Below are positions 41,061 through 50,173 of a stretch of DNA of 64,000 nucleotides, one piece after another. The notes beneath the pieces were generated by a model. That model saw only the letters and a list, made by a program, of their open reading frames with translations. It was not told the DNA's origin and searched no databases. A program made the position numbers and the translations under genes. The first letter of the stretch is position 1, and each line of letters opens with the position of its first letter. The stretch is from DASZPL01 sp035550315 (GTDB lineage: Bacteria > Actinomycetota > Actinomycetes > JAFAQI01): NCBI GenBank assembly GCA_035550315.1, contig DASZPL010000117.1, positions 1 to 64,000 on the forward strand, read 5' to 3'.

Positions 41061-43034
41061 ATGAAACGCCGCGCCACCGTCGCCGCCATTGCGGTCGCTC
41101 TCGCCGCGACCGGCGCGGTCACGCCGATCGCCCTCGCGAGTCCGTCACCCGCGCCGCTCGTGCGGCTCGCCGGCATCGTCCCCGGGTGGGCGCAGCTGTA
41201 CCAGCTGATCCGGCCGGCGCCGACCGGCTCCCGGGTCGACCTGGCCGTCGGGTTGCGCACCCGGCACAACGCGGCGCTGACCCGGCTGATCGACGAGGTC
41301 AGTGACCCGACCTCGTCGCACTACCGCCACTTCCTCACGGCCGCGCAATATCGCGCGCGGTTCGCGCCGACCGAAGCCGTCGCCGCTGCCGTGCGCGGCT
41401 GGCTCACCGCACGCGGCGTGACGGTTGATGGCACCACGCCCAGCCGGACCATGGTCTACGCGCACGCCTCGACCGGCGTGCTCGGCGCCGCCCTCGACAT
41501 CGGATTCGGCCTGTTCCGCCGAGCCGGGCAACTGCTGCGGGCACCACTGGCCGCTCCCGCCGTTCCGGCCGCCATCGCCAAACTGATCACCGGCGTCTCC
41601 GGTCTGACGCAGACACCGCTGACTCCAGCGGCCCCACCGCCAGCCGCGTTCTACAACGCCCGGCCCTGCTCAGCGCACTTCGGCCAGAAGCCGGCCACCA
41701 CGCTGCCGAAGTACGCCGGCCGCCGACAGCGCTACGCCGTCTGCGGCTACACGCCACGCCAGATCCGATCGGCGTACGGACTTGGCCCGCACGACCTGCG
41801 CATCGGTAAGCACCGGCTGACCGGCCAAGGGGTGACAGTCGCGATCGTCGACGCCTACGCGTCGCCGACCGTCGAGCACGACGTCGACACCTACTCGGCG
41901 CGGCACGGGCTGCCGAGGTTGCGCCCGGGCCAGCTGACGCAGACCACGTTCGGCCCGTTGAGCAATCCGCCGGAGGTCAACCTCGGCGGGCTCGGCTTGC
42001 TCGACCCGCAAGGCTGGTCGAGCGAGGAGACGCTCGACGTCGAGGCGGTGCACGCCATCGCGCCACGCGCGCGGATCCATTACTTCGGCGCGCTGACCAA
42101 CCTGAACTCGACGCTTTACCTGGCGTTGGCGCAGGCGGTCGACTCAGGTGCGCAGGTGGTCAGCAACTCCTACGGCAGCGGCGACGACGCACCGATGGCG
42201 GTCGACAAGCTGCTGTTCGACTCGATCGCGCGGCAGGCCGCCGCCCGCGGCGTCACCCTCGACTTCTCCACCGGCGACGACGGTGACGAGGTCGCCGCCG
42301 AGGGCTTCCGCACCGCCGACTTCCCGGCGACCAGCGACCTGGTGACCGCCGTCGGCGGCACGTCACTGAAGGTCGGCCGCGGCGGCCGGTGGCGCGGCGA
42401 GACCTACTGGGGCGACCAGAAGATCCCGCTTTCGCACGGCCACTGGGACCTGGGTCACGCCGAGTTCAACGGTGCGGCCGGCGGTGGGGTCAGCCGGTCG
42501 TACGCCGAGCCGGCGTGGCAGCGCGGCGTCGTACCCAACAGCCTGACGACCGACGGCGTCCCGCGACCAGGCCGAGTGGAACCGGACCTGTCGATGGTCG
42601 CCGACCCGACTACCGGCTTCCGCATCGGCCAGACGATGACGCCGAGCAGCGGCGGTGCGCGCTACGTCGAGTTCCGGATCGGCGGCACCAGCCTGGCGTG
42701 CCCGTTGTTCTCCGGGCTGCTGGCGCTCGCGGTGGAGCTGCGTCACGGTCGCCCGCTCGGGCTGGTGACGCCGACGCTCTACCACGCCGCCCGCACCACC
42801 GCCGGGCGGACCCGGCTGTTCCATGAGCCCGACACCGTGACGACCCGCGGCGGCCAGTCGCTGTTCGCCAACGTCCGGCCCGACTACGCCGACCCGGCAA
42901 ACACGTCCTCAAAGGTGTCGGTGACGCTGCGGACGCTCGGCAACCTCGGCACGCTGCACGCGCTGCGTGGCTACGACGACTCGACCGGTCTCGGTACGCC
43001 GAAGGCCGGGCCGCTGGTCAGACGACTCGGCTGA
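41061..43034 (+). CDS. Secreted S53 (sedolisin/pro-kumamolisin) serine-carboxyl peptidase
   Basis: A 657-aa secreted protease from ATG 41061. Signal peptide (VAAIAVALAATGAVTPIALA), then a pro-kumamolisin activation domain (about 40-190; SSHYRHFLTAAQYRARFAPT). The catalytic domain carries E-x3-D in SSEETLDVEAVHAIAP (about 322-326), the oxyanion Asp in STGDDGDEV, and the nucleophile Ser in GGTSLACPLFSG (about 544). The C-terminal DDSTGLGTPKAG region carries calcium ligands. Sedolisins work at acid pH after self-cleavage of the propeptide, so an acidic habitat or degradation of external protein is likely. Confidence 0.92.
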   Translation: MKRRATVAAIAVALAATGAVTPIALASPSPAPLVRLAGIVPGWAQLYQLIRPAPTGSRVDLAVGLRTRHNAALTRLIDEVSDPTSSHYRHFLTAAQYRARFAPTEAVAAAVRGWLTARGVTVDGTTPSRTMVYAHASTGVLGAALDIGFGLFRRAGQLLRAPLAAPAVPAAIAKLITGVSGLTQTPLTPAAPPPAAFYNARPCSAHFGQKPATTLPKYAGRRQRYAVCGYTPRQIRSAYGLGPHDLRIGKHRLTGQGVTVAIVDAYASPTVEHDVDTYSARHGLPRLRPGQLTQTTFGPLSNPPEVNLGGLGLLDPQGWSSEETLDVEAVHAIAPRARIHYFGALTNLNSTLYLALAQAVDSGAQVVSNSYGSGDDAPMAVDKLLFDSIARQAAARGVTLDFSTGDDGDEVAAEGFRTADFPATSDLVTAVGGTSLKVGRGGRWRGETYWGDQKIPLSHGHWDLGHAEFNGAAGGGVSRSYAEPAWQRGVVPNSLTTDGVPRPGRVEPDLSMVADPTTGFRIGQTMTPSSGGARYVEFRIGGTSLACPLFSGLLALAVELRHGRPLGLVTPTLYHAARTTAGRTRLFHEPDTVTTRGGQSLFANVRPDYADPANTSSKVSVTLRTLGNLGTLHALRGYDDSTGLGTPKAGPLVRRLG

Positions 43035-43066
43035 TCGGTGACTCCGGCATCCGGCTCGGCGCGCTG

Positions 43067-43561
43067 ATGCGGGTCTACCTGCCGGCGACGCTCCCGCTGC
43101 TGCGCGACTGGCTCGAGGCCGGTGCCGCGACGACGTCGGCCGGGGCGTACGCGGTCACTCCGGACGTCCGGGAGTGGTATCGCGACGGCGACCTGGAGGA
43201 GCTCGAGCATGTCGCGCAGGTCGCGGCCGCTCAAGCCGCGCTCGACCTGCTGGCCGACGACCCGACGGCGCCGCGCCGCCGCGCCGTGCTCGCCGTCGAC
43301 GTCGCCGATGACGCCGCGAGACCGGCGCCGGACCATGGCCGGGCCGCGGTCACGATCGCCGGGCCGGTCGAGCGGACGCGATGGGCGAGCGCCCTCGTCG
43401 ACGACGAGGCCGCGGCGCTGGTGGTGACCGCTGCGGTCGAGCGGCTGTCGGCCGCGGCGGCCGGTGACCCCGATGCGCAGTTCGCGCTCGACGAGGCGGC
43501 GGCGCACGACCTCGGTTGGTACGCCGTGCAGGAGCTTTCGGACCTGCTTAGCGCGGGGTGA
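43067..43561 (+). CDS. DUF6912 family protein
   Basis: A 164-aa acidic, Ala-rich cytoplasmic protein (MRVYLPATLPLLRDWLEAG; AYAVTPDVREWYRDGDLEEL; ALDEAAAHDLGWYAVQEL). The N-terminus VYLPAT and the C-terminal DLGWYAVQEL are conserved in an actinobacterial family without known function. It lies between the sedolisin and pruA genes and ends in GTGA, which could also couple translation to an upstream pruA start. Confidence 0.8.
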   Translation: MRVYLPATLPLLRDWLEAGAATTSAGAYAVTPDVREWYRDGDLEELEHVAQVAAAQAALDLLADDPTAPRRRAVLAVDVADDAARPAPDHGRAAVTIAGPVERTRWASALVDDEAAALVVTAAVERLSAAAAGDPDAQFALDEAAAHDLGWYAVQELSDLLSAG

Positions 43562-43581
43562 CCGGTGGCAGGATGACGGTG

Positions 43582-45210
43582 ATGGATGCCGTCACTGCGG
43601 TGCCCCCGCCGGTCAACGAGCCGGTTCGCAGCTACGCGCCGGGCAGCGCGGAGCGGGCCTCGCTCGAGGCGAAGCTGAAAGAGCTGAACGCCGCCGGCCC
43701 GCTCGACCTGACGATGACCATCGGCGGCGAGCAGGTGTCCGGCAGCGGCGAGCCGATTCCGGTGGTGCAGCCGCATCGGCACGCCGCGGTGCTTGGCCAC
43801 ACCAGCAACGCGACCGCGGGCGAGGTGCGGCGCGCCGTCGGTGCGGCCCTCGCCGCCGGACCGGGCTGGCGGGCACTCGGCTTCGACGACCGGGCCGCGA
43901 TCCTGCTGCGGGCGGCGGACCTGCTCGCCGGCCCGTGGCGCGACACGGTCAACGCCGCGACCATGCTCGGCCAGTCGAAGACCTGCTACCAGGCCGAGAT
44001 CGACGCGGCCTGCGAGCTGGCCGACTTCTGGCGGTTCAACGTCCATTTCGCGCGCGAGATCCTCGCCGACCAGCCGCGATCCGCCGAGGGGACATGGAAC
44101 CGGTTCGACCACCGTCCGCTCGAGGGCTTCGTGCTCGCCATCACGCCGTTCAACTTCACGTCGATCGCGCTGAACCTGCCGACGGCGCCGGCGCTGATGG
44201 GTGTCCCGGTGGTGTGGAAGCCGTCGCCGACCCAAGGGTTCTCCGCGCACGTGTTGATGCGGCTGCTGGAAGCTGCCGGCATGCCACCGGGCGTCATCAA
44301 CCTGGTGACCGGTGACGGCGCAGCGGTCAGCGAAGTGGCGCTCACTCATGCCGAGCTCTCCGGCGTGCACTTCACGGGGTCGACCGCGACCTTCCGGCAG
44401 TTGTGGCGCACCGTCGGCGAGCGGCTCGACGGCTACCGCAACTACCCGCGCCTGGTCGGTGAGACCGGCGGCAAGGACTTCGTGATCGCGCACCCGTCGG
44501 CCGACCTCGCCGAACTGCAGGTCGGCCTGATCCGCGGCGCGTTCGAGTATCAGGGCCAGAAGTGCTCGGCGGCGTCGCGCGCCTACATCCCGGAGTCACT
44601 GTGGCGGCGGTTGCGCGACGACCTGGTCTCGACCGCGGAGGCATTGCCGATGGGTGACGTCACCGACTTCGGCAACTTTCTCGGCGCGGTCATCGACCGG
44701 CGCGCGTTCACCCGGCTGGCGGCGGTGCTGGATCGCGCGCGCGAGGATCCGGCGCTGACCGTAATCGCGGGCGGCCGCGCCGATGATGCCGAAGGGTTCT
44801 TCGTCTCGCCGACGATCCTGCTCGGCACCGACCCGACGCACGACGTCTTCACGACCGAGTACTTCGGGCCGATTCTCGGGGTCTTCGTCTACCCCGACGC
44901 CGACTTCGACGCCGTGGTGCGGCAGGCCGCGGACGGTACGTCGTACGGCCTGACCGGCGCGGTGTTTGCCCGGGACCGGCAGGCGATCGCGGCAGCCGCC
45001 GAGACACTGCGCTACGCCGCCGGCAACTTCTACGTCAACGACAAGCCGACCGGCGCGGTCGTGGGCCAGCAGCCGTTCGGCGGCGCGCGGGCGAGCGGCA
45101 CCAACGACAAGGCCGGGTCGCGCTACAACCTGCTGCGGTGGACCAGCCCACGGGTGATCAAGGAGACGTTCGCCCCCGCCCGGGACTGGCGTTATCTCCA
45201 CATGGGCTAG
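43582..45210 (+). CDS. pruA: L-glutamate gamma-semialdehyde (P5C) dehydrogenase
   Basis: A 542-aa aldehyde dehydrogenase that oxidises glutamate semialdehyde to glutamate in proline degradation. The catalytic Cys is in YQGQKCSAASR, the general-base Glu in RLVGETGGKDF, and ITPFNFTSIALN is the cofactor loop of the long PruA type. The C-terminus QQPFGGARASGTNDKAGSR is diagnostic. Start ATG 43582 fits homologues and lies 7 bases after CAGGAT (43569-43574), a leaderless promoter; GTG 43558, overlapping the DUF6912 stop, is the alternative. putA/proline dehydrogenase is not in the window. Confidence 0.94.
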   Translation: MDAVTAVPPPVNEPVRSYAPGSAERASLEAKLKELNAAGPLDLTMTIGGEQVSGSGEPIPVVQPHRHAAVLGHTSNATAGEVRRAVGAALAAGPGWRALGFDDRAAILLRAADLLAGPWRDTVNAATMLGQSKTCYQAEIDAACELADFWRFNVHFAREILADQPRSAEGTWNRFDHRPLEGFVLAITPFNFTSIALNLPTAPALMGVPVVWKPSPTQGFSAHVLMRLLEAAGMPPGVINLVTGDGAAVSEVALTHAELSGVHFTGSTATFRQLWRTVGERLDGYRNYPRLVGETGGKDFVIAHPSADLAELQVGLIRGAFEYQGQKCSAASRAYIPESLWRRLRDDLVSTAEALPMGDVTDFGNFLGAVIDRRAFTRLAAVLDRAREDPALTVIAGGRADDAEGFFVSPTILLGTDPTHDVFTTEYFGPILGVFVYPDADFDAVVRQAADGTSYGLTGAVFARDRQAIAAAAETLRYAAGNFYVNDKPTGAVVGQQPFGGARASGTNDKAGSRYNLLRWTSPRVIKETFAPARDWRYLHMG

Positions 45211-45225
45211 ATGGGGAACTGGGTC

Positions 45226-45534
45226 TCATCGGATCTGCTGCTGCAGCACCGCTGCTTTCGCGGCCGCAAACTCCTCGTCAGATAGGGCGCCTTGCGCATT
45301 AAGCTCCGCGAGGCGGCCCAGCTGATCTGCCACGCCGGGCAAGCTTGCGCCGTTCGGTTCGGAGAAACCGGCGATCCTCAACACTCTTCCGAGTGCCGGT
45401 CGCTCGGCGAGTAACTCACGGCCGCGCGATCGCCAATGGCCAATCTCTCGCGGGTTCTCGAAGTAGAACGCCTGACCGTCTGAACGATTCACTGTCAGCA
45501 GCGTGAAACTCTTGCGCGAGCCCAGGCCGAGCAC
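45226..45534 (-). CDS. SHOCT-domain protein, probably 5'-truncated
   Basis: 102 aa from the only canonical start, GTG 45532-45534. The C-terminus VADQLGRLAELNAQGALSDE continuing EEFAAAKAAVLQQQ is a SHOCT domain, a short helical module at the ends of many bacterial proteins. The frame stays open upstream to a TAG at 45646-45648 and reads like coding sequence (RRSWDEIASISFDDPG; GALIALVGV), with no start codon there. This suggests the gene has lost its 5' end or been frameshifted. It is convergent with pruA. Confidence 0.6.
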   Translation of the reverse strand: MLGLGSRKSFTLLTVNRSDGQAFYFENPREIGHWRSRGRELLAERPALGRVLRIAGFSEPNGASLPGVADQLGRLAELNAQGALSDEEFAAAKAAVLQQQIR

Positions 45535-46191
45535 GCCGACCAGCGCGATCAGCGCACCGTCCGCGCGTGTGCGCCCGGGATCATCGAAACTGATCGACGC
45601 GATTTCGTCCCACGAGCGTCTGATCGACCTCCACGGTCGCGGACTCTACGCCGCCATCGTGGGCGCAGCAGCGAGAACTGGCCGCGAGGCCATCCGCCCC
45701 ATCCGACACCACTTCCTCGGTATTGGCGGGGCGGATCTGCGTTGTCTTGGATCAGTCGATGTCGTGCCGGTTCCAGCGCCGCCGGCGCCCGACCTGCCGA
45801 CTGACCGCGAACGGCACACGGGCAGCGTCCCCGTACCCGCGATGCTTGTGGGGCTTGCACAACCCGCAGCCCTTTCGACGGCGGTGTGGTGAGTGAGCCA
45901 CGACGAGCCCCGTTTCAGTGACTCCGCCAGCAGGCGAAGGAGTCATGGTAGCGGGAGCGCCCGGCTCTGGCGCGCGCCTTAGCCGCGTCGGCAGTAGCTG
46001 CCGCACCCCGGACATATGAACACCAGGTCCGCCGACCTGTCGTCGAGCTGACACGGAGTAAAACCCGCCCCGCGAGCGCGCAATCCGCATATGGGTGATT
46101 TGTCCGCCTTCGGGGACTCAAGGTTCGCTGCGTAACAGCCGATACCTGCGTTACACGGCGGTGGTCGGCCGCCACCAGGGCGAGGGACGAC
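45535..46191. other. Poorly coding stretch between the SHOCT gene and the diguanylate cyclase
   Basis: About 650 bases without a convincing complete gene, and somewhat lower in GC than its surroundings. It holds the open upstream extension of the SHOCT frame (45535-45645) and, on the minus strand up to 45979, a zinc-ribbon-like reading frame described separately. No tRNA, insertion sequence or long repeat was recognised. It looks like decaying sequence. Confidence 0.5.
45979..46137 (-). other. Zinc-ribbon-like reading frame without clear start
   Basis: The last 45 or so codons of this minus-strand frame read like a real protein: ICGLRARGAGFTPCQLDDRS and then VFICPGCGSYCRRG, with paired Cys spaced as in a zinc ribbon. 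No ATG or GTG with a ribosome site precedes it in a sensible place, and further upstream the frame runs antisense to the diguanylate cyclase start. It may be a gene remnant or a short protein with an unusual start. Confidence 0.3.
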
Positions 46192-47751
46192 ATGACGGCT
46201 GCGCCGGCACGCAGGGGGGACCTCGTCCCGCTCGCTGACCGGCTGCTCTATCTGCGGGTGCTGCGCGCCGTCCTCACCGGGCTGACGGTTGCCGACGCGG
46301 CACTGTTGCCCCACTTACTGTCCCGGCCGTTCGAGTCGATCGCCTCGGCCGCGCTCAGCTACTTCTTTGCCTGCGCGCTGATCGAGATGCTCTGGCGGAT
46401 GCAGCGCTCCCGGGCGCCGCTGTTCTTCATCGGCCTGCTGCTGCTCGACGGCCTGTTCCTCGGCTACGCCTGCGGTGTCGCCGGGGGCAGCAGCGGACCG
46501 CAGCGCTACCTGGTGTTGGTCTACATCGCGTCGGTCACGTTGCTGACCTCGTCGCGTACTGGCGTCGTCGTCGCGCTTTGGCAGACGCTCGTCCAGATCC
46601 TCGTGGCGGCCGCCCAGGCTGCCGGGATCGTCGGCGGCCCCACTTCCGACATCTGGTCGCGGTTGGTCGCGTTGGTGCTGGCGATGTGGGTGCTCGCGAC
46701 GCTCACGACGCTGCTCGCCGCGGTCAACGAGGGTGAGCTGCGGCGGCGGCGGTTCGAGCTGGAGCAACTGGCCAGCATGGGGCGTGCGCTGGAGGATGCG
46801 CACGCGCCGGCTGCGGTCGGCGCGGTGCTGCTCGGTGCGCTGTCCGACACCTTCCGGTTCCGGCGGCTGGCGCTGTTCGCCGTGGATGGCGACCGGTTCA
46901 GCTTGCTGGCCGTCCGCGGCCTGCGGGACGCCCGCGTCGCGGACCTCGCGGTGTCGACCCCGTCGGTGATGCGGGCGGTGCTGCGCGACCGCCGGACCGC
47001 TCTGGTGCACAACCTCGACGACGCCCACGACCAATGGCTGGCGGGCTTGCTACCCGACGGCCGAAACCTCGCGGTCTTCCCGCTGCTCGCCGACGGCGAG
47101 GTCGGCGTGCTGGTCGCGGAGACCGGCCGGCGCCGGATCGGGCTGGCCGAGCGGCGGATGGTGGTGACCGCGGACCGGTTCGTCTCGCACGGCGCCCTGG
47201 CGTTGCGCAACGCGAACCTGCTCGCCCAGATGCAGCAGATGGCGATCACCGACGGCCTCACGCAGCTGGCGAACCGGCGCGAGTTCGACCGCCGGCTCGA
47301 CGCCGAGCTGGCCCGCGCCGCCCGCGACGACGGCCGGTTGTCGATCGTGTTGCTTGACATCGATTTCTTCAAGCAGCTGAACGACACCCACGGTCACGTC
47401 GTCGGTGACTCGGTGCTGCGGCAGGTGGCGCAGGCGCTGCGCGACTCGGCCCGCGAATACGACACCGTGGCCCGGTTCGGTGGCGAGGAGTTCGTCGCGG
47501 TGCTGCCCGGCTGCTCCGCGGGGCTCGCGGCGCAGGTCGCCGAACGGCTCCGCGCGGCCGTGGAGACGGCCGCGACCGACGTGCCAGTCACCGTCAGCGC
47601 GGGCGTCTCGACGTACCCCTACAACGGTACCGACGCGGTGCACTTGCTGTCGGCAGCCGACGGCGCGCTCTACGCGTCGAAGCGCGCCGGCCGCAACCGG
47701 GTGTCGACCGCGAGCCCGATCGCGGCGCGCACCGGGATCGAGGCCGGCTGA
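46192..47751 (+). CDS. Membrane GAF-GGDEF diguanylate cyclase
   Basis: A 519-aa protein: about six membrane spans (residues 20-185), a short helical linker (LRRRRFELEQLASMGRAL), a GAF-like sensor domain (about 200-335), and a GGDEF domain (about 350-510). The active-site loop is GGEEF (about 430), an accepted variant, and the substrate Asp is in LLDIDFFKQLNDTHGH. An intact inhibitory I-site R-x2-D lies five residues before it (REYDTVARFGGEEF), so c-di-GMP feedback is expected. It should make c-di-GMP from GTP in response to an unknown membrane or small-molecule signal. No EAL domain is fused. Confidence 0.93.
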   Translation: MTAAPARRGDLVPLADRLLYLRVLRAVLTGLTVADAALLPHLLSRPFESIASAALSYFFACALIEMLWRMQRSRAPLFFIGLLLLDGLFLGYACGVAGGSSGPQRYLVLVYIASVTLLTSSRTGVVVALWQTLVQILVAAAQAAGIVGGPTSDIWSRLVALVLAMWVLATLTTLLAAVNEGELRRRRFELEQLASMGRALEDAHAPAAVGAVLLGALSDTFRFRRLALFAVDGDRFSLLAVRGLRDARVADLAVSTPSVMRAVLRDRRTALVHNLDDAHDQWLAGLLPDGRNLAVFPLLADGEVGVLVAETGRRRIGLAERRMVVTADRFVSHGALALRNANLLAQMQQMAITDGLTQLANRREFDRRLDAELARAARDDGRLSIVLLDIDFFKQLNDTHGHVVGDSVLRQVAQALRDSAREYDTVARFGGEEFVAVLPGCSAGLAAQVAERLRAAVETAATDVPVTVSAGVSTYPYNGTDAVHLLSAADGALYASKRAGRNRVSTASPIAARTGIEAG

Positions 47752-47796
47752 GCCCGGTGCCGTAAACCCGTCCGGGCAACTGCGCGTCTGGTTGGT

Positions 47797-48426
47797 GTGA
47801 CGGTCAACAGTGTGGTTGCCTCTCGCGGCGTGAGGTGGACCGCGCGAGTCAGCGGCCAGCCGGCCGCCGAGCCGGTCGACCCGCCGCTGCCCCGCAGCGC
47901 GCAGGACGACAGCCCGGTCGGCGATGCGGACCAGGCGCTGGTTGCGCTCTACCTTGCGCACTACCGGTCGCTGGTGCGGATCGCCGCACTGTTGCTGCAC
48001 GACGTACCTGCCGCCGAAGACGTCGTGCAAGACGCGTTCGTCGCAATGCACGGCGCCTGGCGCCGGCTGCGTGACCCCGACAAGGCGGTGCCCTACCTCC
48101 GCCAGGCGGTCGTCAACCGCGCCCGCTCCCGGCTGCGGCATCTCGAAGTGGTCGAGCGCAAGACGCCGCCGCCGCCTCCGGCCGGCGCCGGCGGTCAGAT
48201 GCCGAGCGCGGAGTACGGCGCAATGCAAGCACTTGCCGGCCGCGAGGTGATGGCCGCGCTGCGCGCGTTGCCGCAACGGCAGCGCGAGGTCTTGGTGCTG
48301 CGTTACTACGCCGACCTGTCGGAAGCCCAGATCGCCGACACGCTCGGCATCAGTCAAGGCGCGGTGAAGAGCCACGCCTCGCGGGGCGTCGCCGCCCTGC
48401 GCGAAACCTTGGAGCGTGCGGAGTGA
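47797..48426 (+). CDS. ECF sigma factor, SigE-family (actinobacterial)
   Basis: A 209-aa extracytoplasmic-function sigma factor starting at GTG 47797. Region 2 is ALYLAHYRSLVRIAALLLHD plus AEDVVQDAFVAMHGAWRRLR; region 4 is LRALPQRQREVLVLRYYADL followed by SEAQIADTLGISQGAVKSHA. A Pro-rich linker (KTPPPPPAGAGG) joins them. The N-terminal 40 residues are a variable extension. It overlaps the next gene by four bases (GTGA); that gene encodes a single-span membrane protein that is probably its regulator. Confidence 0.92.
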   Translation: MTVNSVVASRGVRWTARVSGQPAAEPVDPPLPRSAQDDSPVGDADQALVALYLAHYRSLVRIAALLLHDVPAAEDVVQDAFVAMHGAWRRLRDPDKAVPYLRQAVVNRARSRLRHLEVVERKTPPPPPAGAGGQMPSAEYGAMQALAGREVMAALRALPQRQREVLVLRYYADLSEAQIADTLGISQGAVKSHASRGVAALRETLERAE

Positions 48427-50168
48427 TGGGCGAGGACGCGCGCGACCAGCAGGTCGTCGACCGGCTGCGCGAGGCGCTGCAGGACGAAGCCCGCACCGTC
48501 GTGCCTGCCGGTGACGGGCTGTCGCGGATCCAGCAGCGGGTGGCCGCGCGGCGGTTTCGGCTCCGGTGGCGCCGCCCGGCACTGGCGCTCGCGGCGGCCG
48601 CGGCGGTCGCCGGAGTGGTGATCGGCGGCATCGCCATCGCGGGCGGCGGTGGTGACCAGAGCCTCAACACCAAGCCGCTCGGCTCGCCCACGGCCAACCC
48701 ACCGGTGCGGCTTGCCACCTTCCCGGCCGACGCAATCTTCCCCTTCACGTCGACCGCCGCCGAGGCGCAGTGGGAGCAGCAGGACTATCCCAACGGCCAC
48801 ATGCCGTGGGTGGCGAGTCCGGAAGGCGTCGCCACGTCATGGGTGACCGGCTACCTCAAGCAGCCGTCGATCGACCACGTCACGACGCAGCAGCACAGCG
48901 GCGACGCGGCCACCGTCACGTTGGGTCGGACGCCACCGGGAACGGCGTCGCCGACCGCTGTCACGACCGTGCACCTCGTGCGATACCGCAACGCCTGGCT
49001 GGTGACCGGCGCAACCGACCCGGCGAACCAGCTGCAACTCACCGCTCCCGCGCAGGGTGCGCTGGCGACGTCGCCGGTGACGGTTGGCGGGCCCGGGTTC
49101 GGCGTCGACGAGTCCGTCACGGCGCAGGTGCGTGACGCCGCCACGCCGCAGTTGCTGGGCCACGCCCAGGTGGCCGCCGGCTCCGGCGGCCCGTGGTCGA
49201 CCACGGTGAGCTTCGCGCCGTCGTCCCACCGGGTCGGGGTCGTCGTTGCAATCGCCGGCAGCGCCATCGACGGCAAGCCCGCCCGACTGGTCGCCGAGCA
49301 GGTGCACTTCCGGCCGGCACCGGTGTCGGCCGGCCCGCCAGCGTCGGGATCGGTGGTGTACGGCGTGACCGATGGCCGGCTGGCCGCGTTCAACGCCAGC
49401 AGCGGGCAGGTCTCGCGCTACCTCACCGCACCCAACGCCGGCCAGCTCAGCGACCCGCAGCTCGTCGGTGACCGGGTCTACTTCCGGCAAGCAGCTGGCG
49501 GCTGCGGTGGCGACGGCCTGATGTCGGTCTCGATCTCGGACCAGTCGCCGACCGTCACGGCCGTGGCACATCCCGCTGCCGGTTACAAGTTGACCGGCTA
49601 CGCCGTGTCCGCCGACGGCAATGACATCGCGTTGGTCGAGGAGGCGTGCGACCCGCAGGCGACGTCGCCGCAGGGCCGGATCGTGGCGTTCGACCAGCAG
49701 ACGCAGCAACAGCACGCGATCGCGTTTCCGTCGTACCCGCCAGCACCGATCGCCGACCCCAGCTGGGAGCCGGACGGCCGTCACATCGACGTCTTCGTCC
49801 GGACCGGGATGCAGGGCGAACTAGCTCGCTACGACGCGTTCGCGGCGAACAGCTGGAGCGACAGCACGCCGGCCTGCCAAGGGTTCGACGAGGCGGGCGG
49901 GCTGCCGCAGGCGGTCCGGGTCGACGGCGCGGGGACGTTGTGGATCGCCGCGCAGACCGGTACGGCGATGCAGGTGACTCGGTGCGCGGCCGGAAAGCCG
50001 ACCGTCGCGTTCAGCGTCCCCGGCAACGGCACGCCCACCGACCTGGCGGTGACCGGCAACGGCAGCCACGTGCTGCTCACGGATGCGAACGGCGGGGTCT
50101 GGCGCTGGGACGGCAACGGCGCGGCAAGCCGGATCTCCGGGCTGACGCTGCCCGCCGCCACCTGGTAG
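48423..50168 (+). CDS. Membrane protein with Gmad2 and beta-propeller-like domains, putative anti-sigma partner
   Basis: 581 aa from GTG 48423 (ATG 48426 is possible). A cytoplasmic N-terminus of about 60 residues (VVDRLREALQDEARTVVPAG; IQQRVAARRFRLRWRR) could bind the sigma factor. A span follows (about 58-78), then an extracytoplasmic part: a Gmad2-type immunoglobulin-like domain (LTAPAQGALATSPVTVGGPG; ESVTAQVRDAA) and a six-to-seven-bladed propeller-like C-terminus (VVYGVTDGRLAAFNASSGQV; TDLAVTGNGSHVLLTDANGG). No zinc anti-sigma motif (HxxxCxxC) is visible. Coupling to the sigma gene is the main evidence for the role. Confidence 0.75.
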   Translation: MMGEDARDQQVVDRLREALQDEARTVVPAGDGLSRIQQRVAARRFRLRWRRPALALAAAAAVAGVVIGGIAIAGGGGDQSLNTKPLGSPTANPPVRLATFPADAIFPFTSTAAEAQWEQQDYPNGHMPWVASPEGVATSWVTGYLKQPSIDHVTTQQHSGDAATVTLGRTPPGTASPTAVTTVHLVRYRNAWLVTGATDPANQLQLTAPAQGALATSPVTVGGPGFGVDESVTAQVRDAATPQLLGHAQVAAGSGGPWSTTVSFAPSSHRVGVVVAIAGSAIDGKPARLVAEQVHFRPAPVSAGPPASGSVVYGVTDGRLAAFNASSGQVSRYLTAPNAGQLSDPQLVGDRVYFRQAAGGCGGDGLMSVSISDQSPTVTAVAHPAAGYKLTGYAVSADGNDIALVEEACDPQATSPQGRIVAFDQQTQQQHAIAFPSYPPAPIADPSWEPDGRHIDVFVRTGMQGELARYDAFAANSWSDSTPACQGFDEAGGLPQAVRVDGAGTLWIAAQTGTAMQVTRCAAGKPTVAFSVPGNGTPTDLAVTGNGSHVLLTDANGGVWRWDGNGAASRISGLTLPAATW

Positions 50169-50173
50169 GTCCT

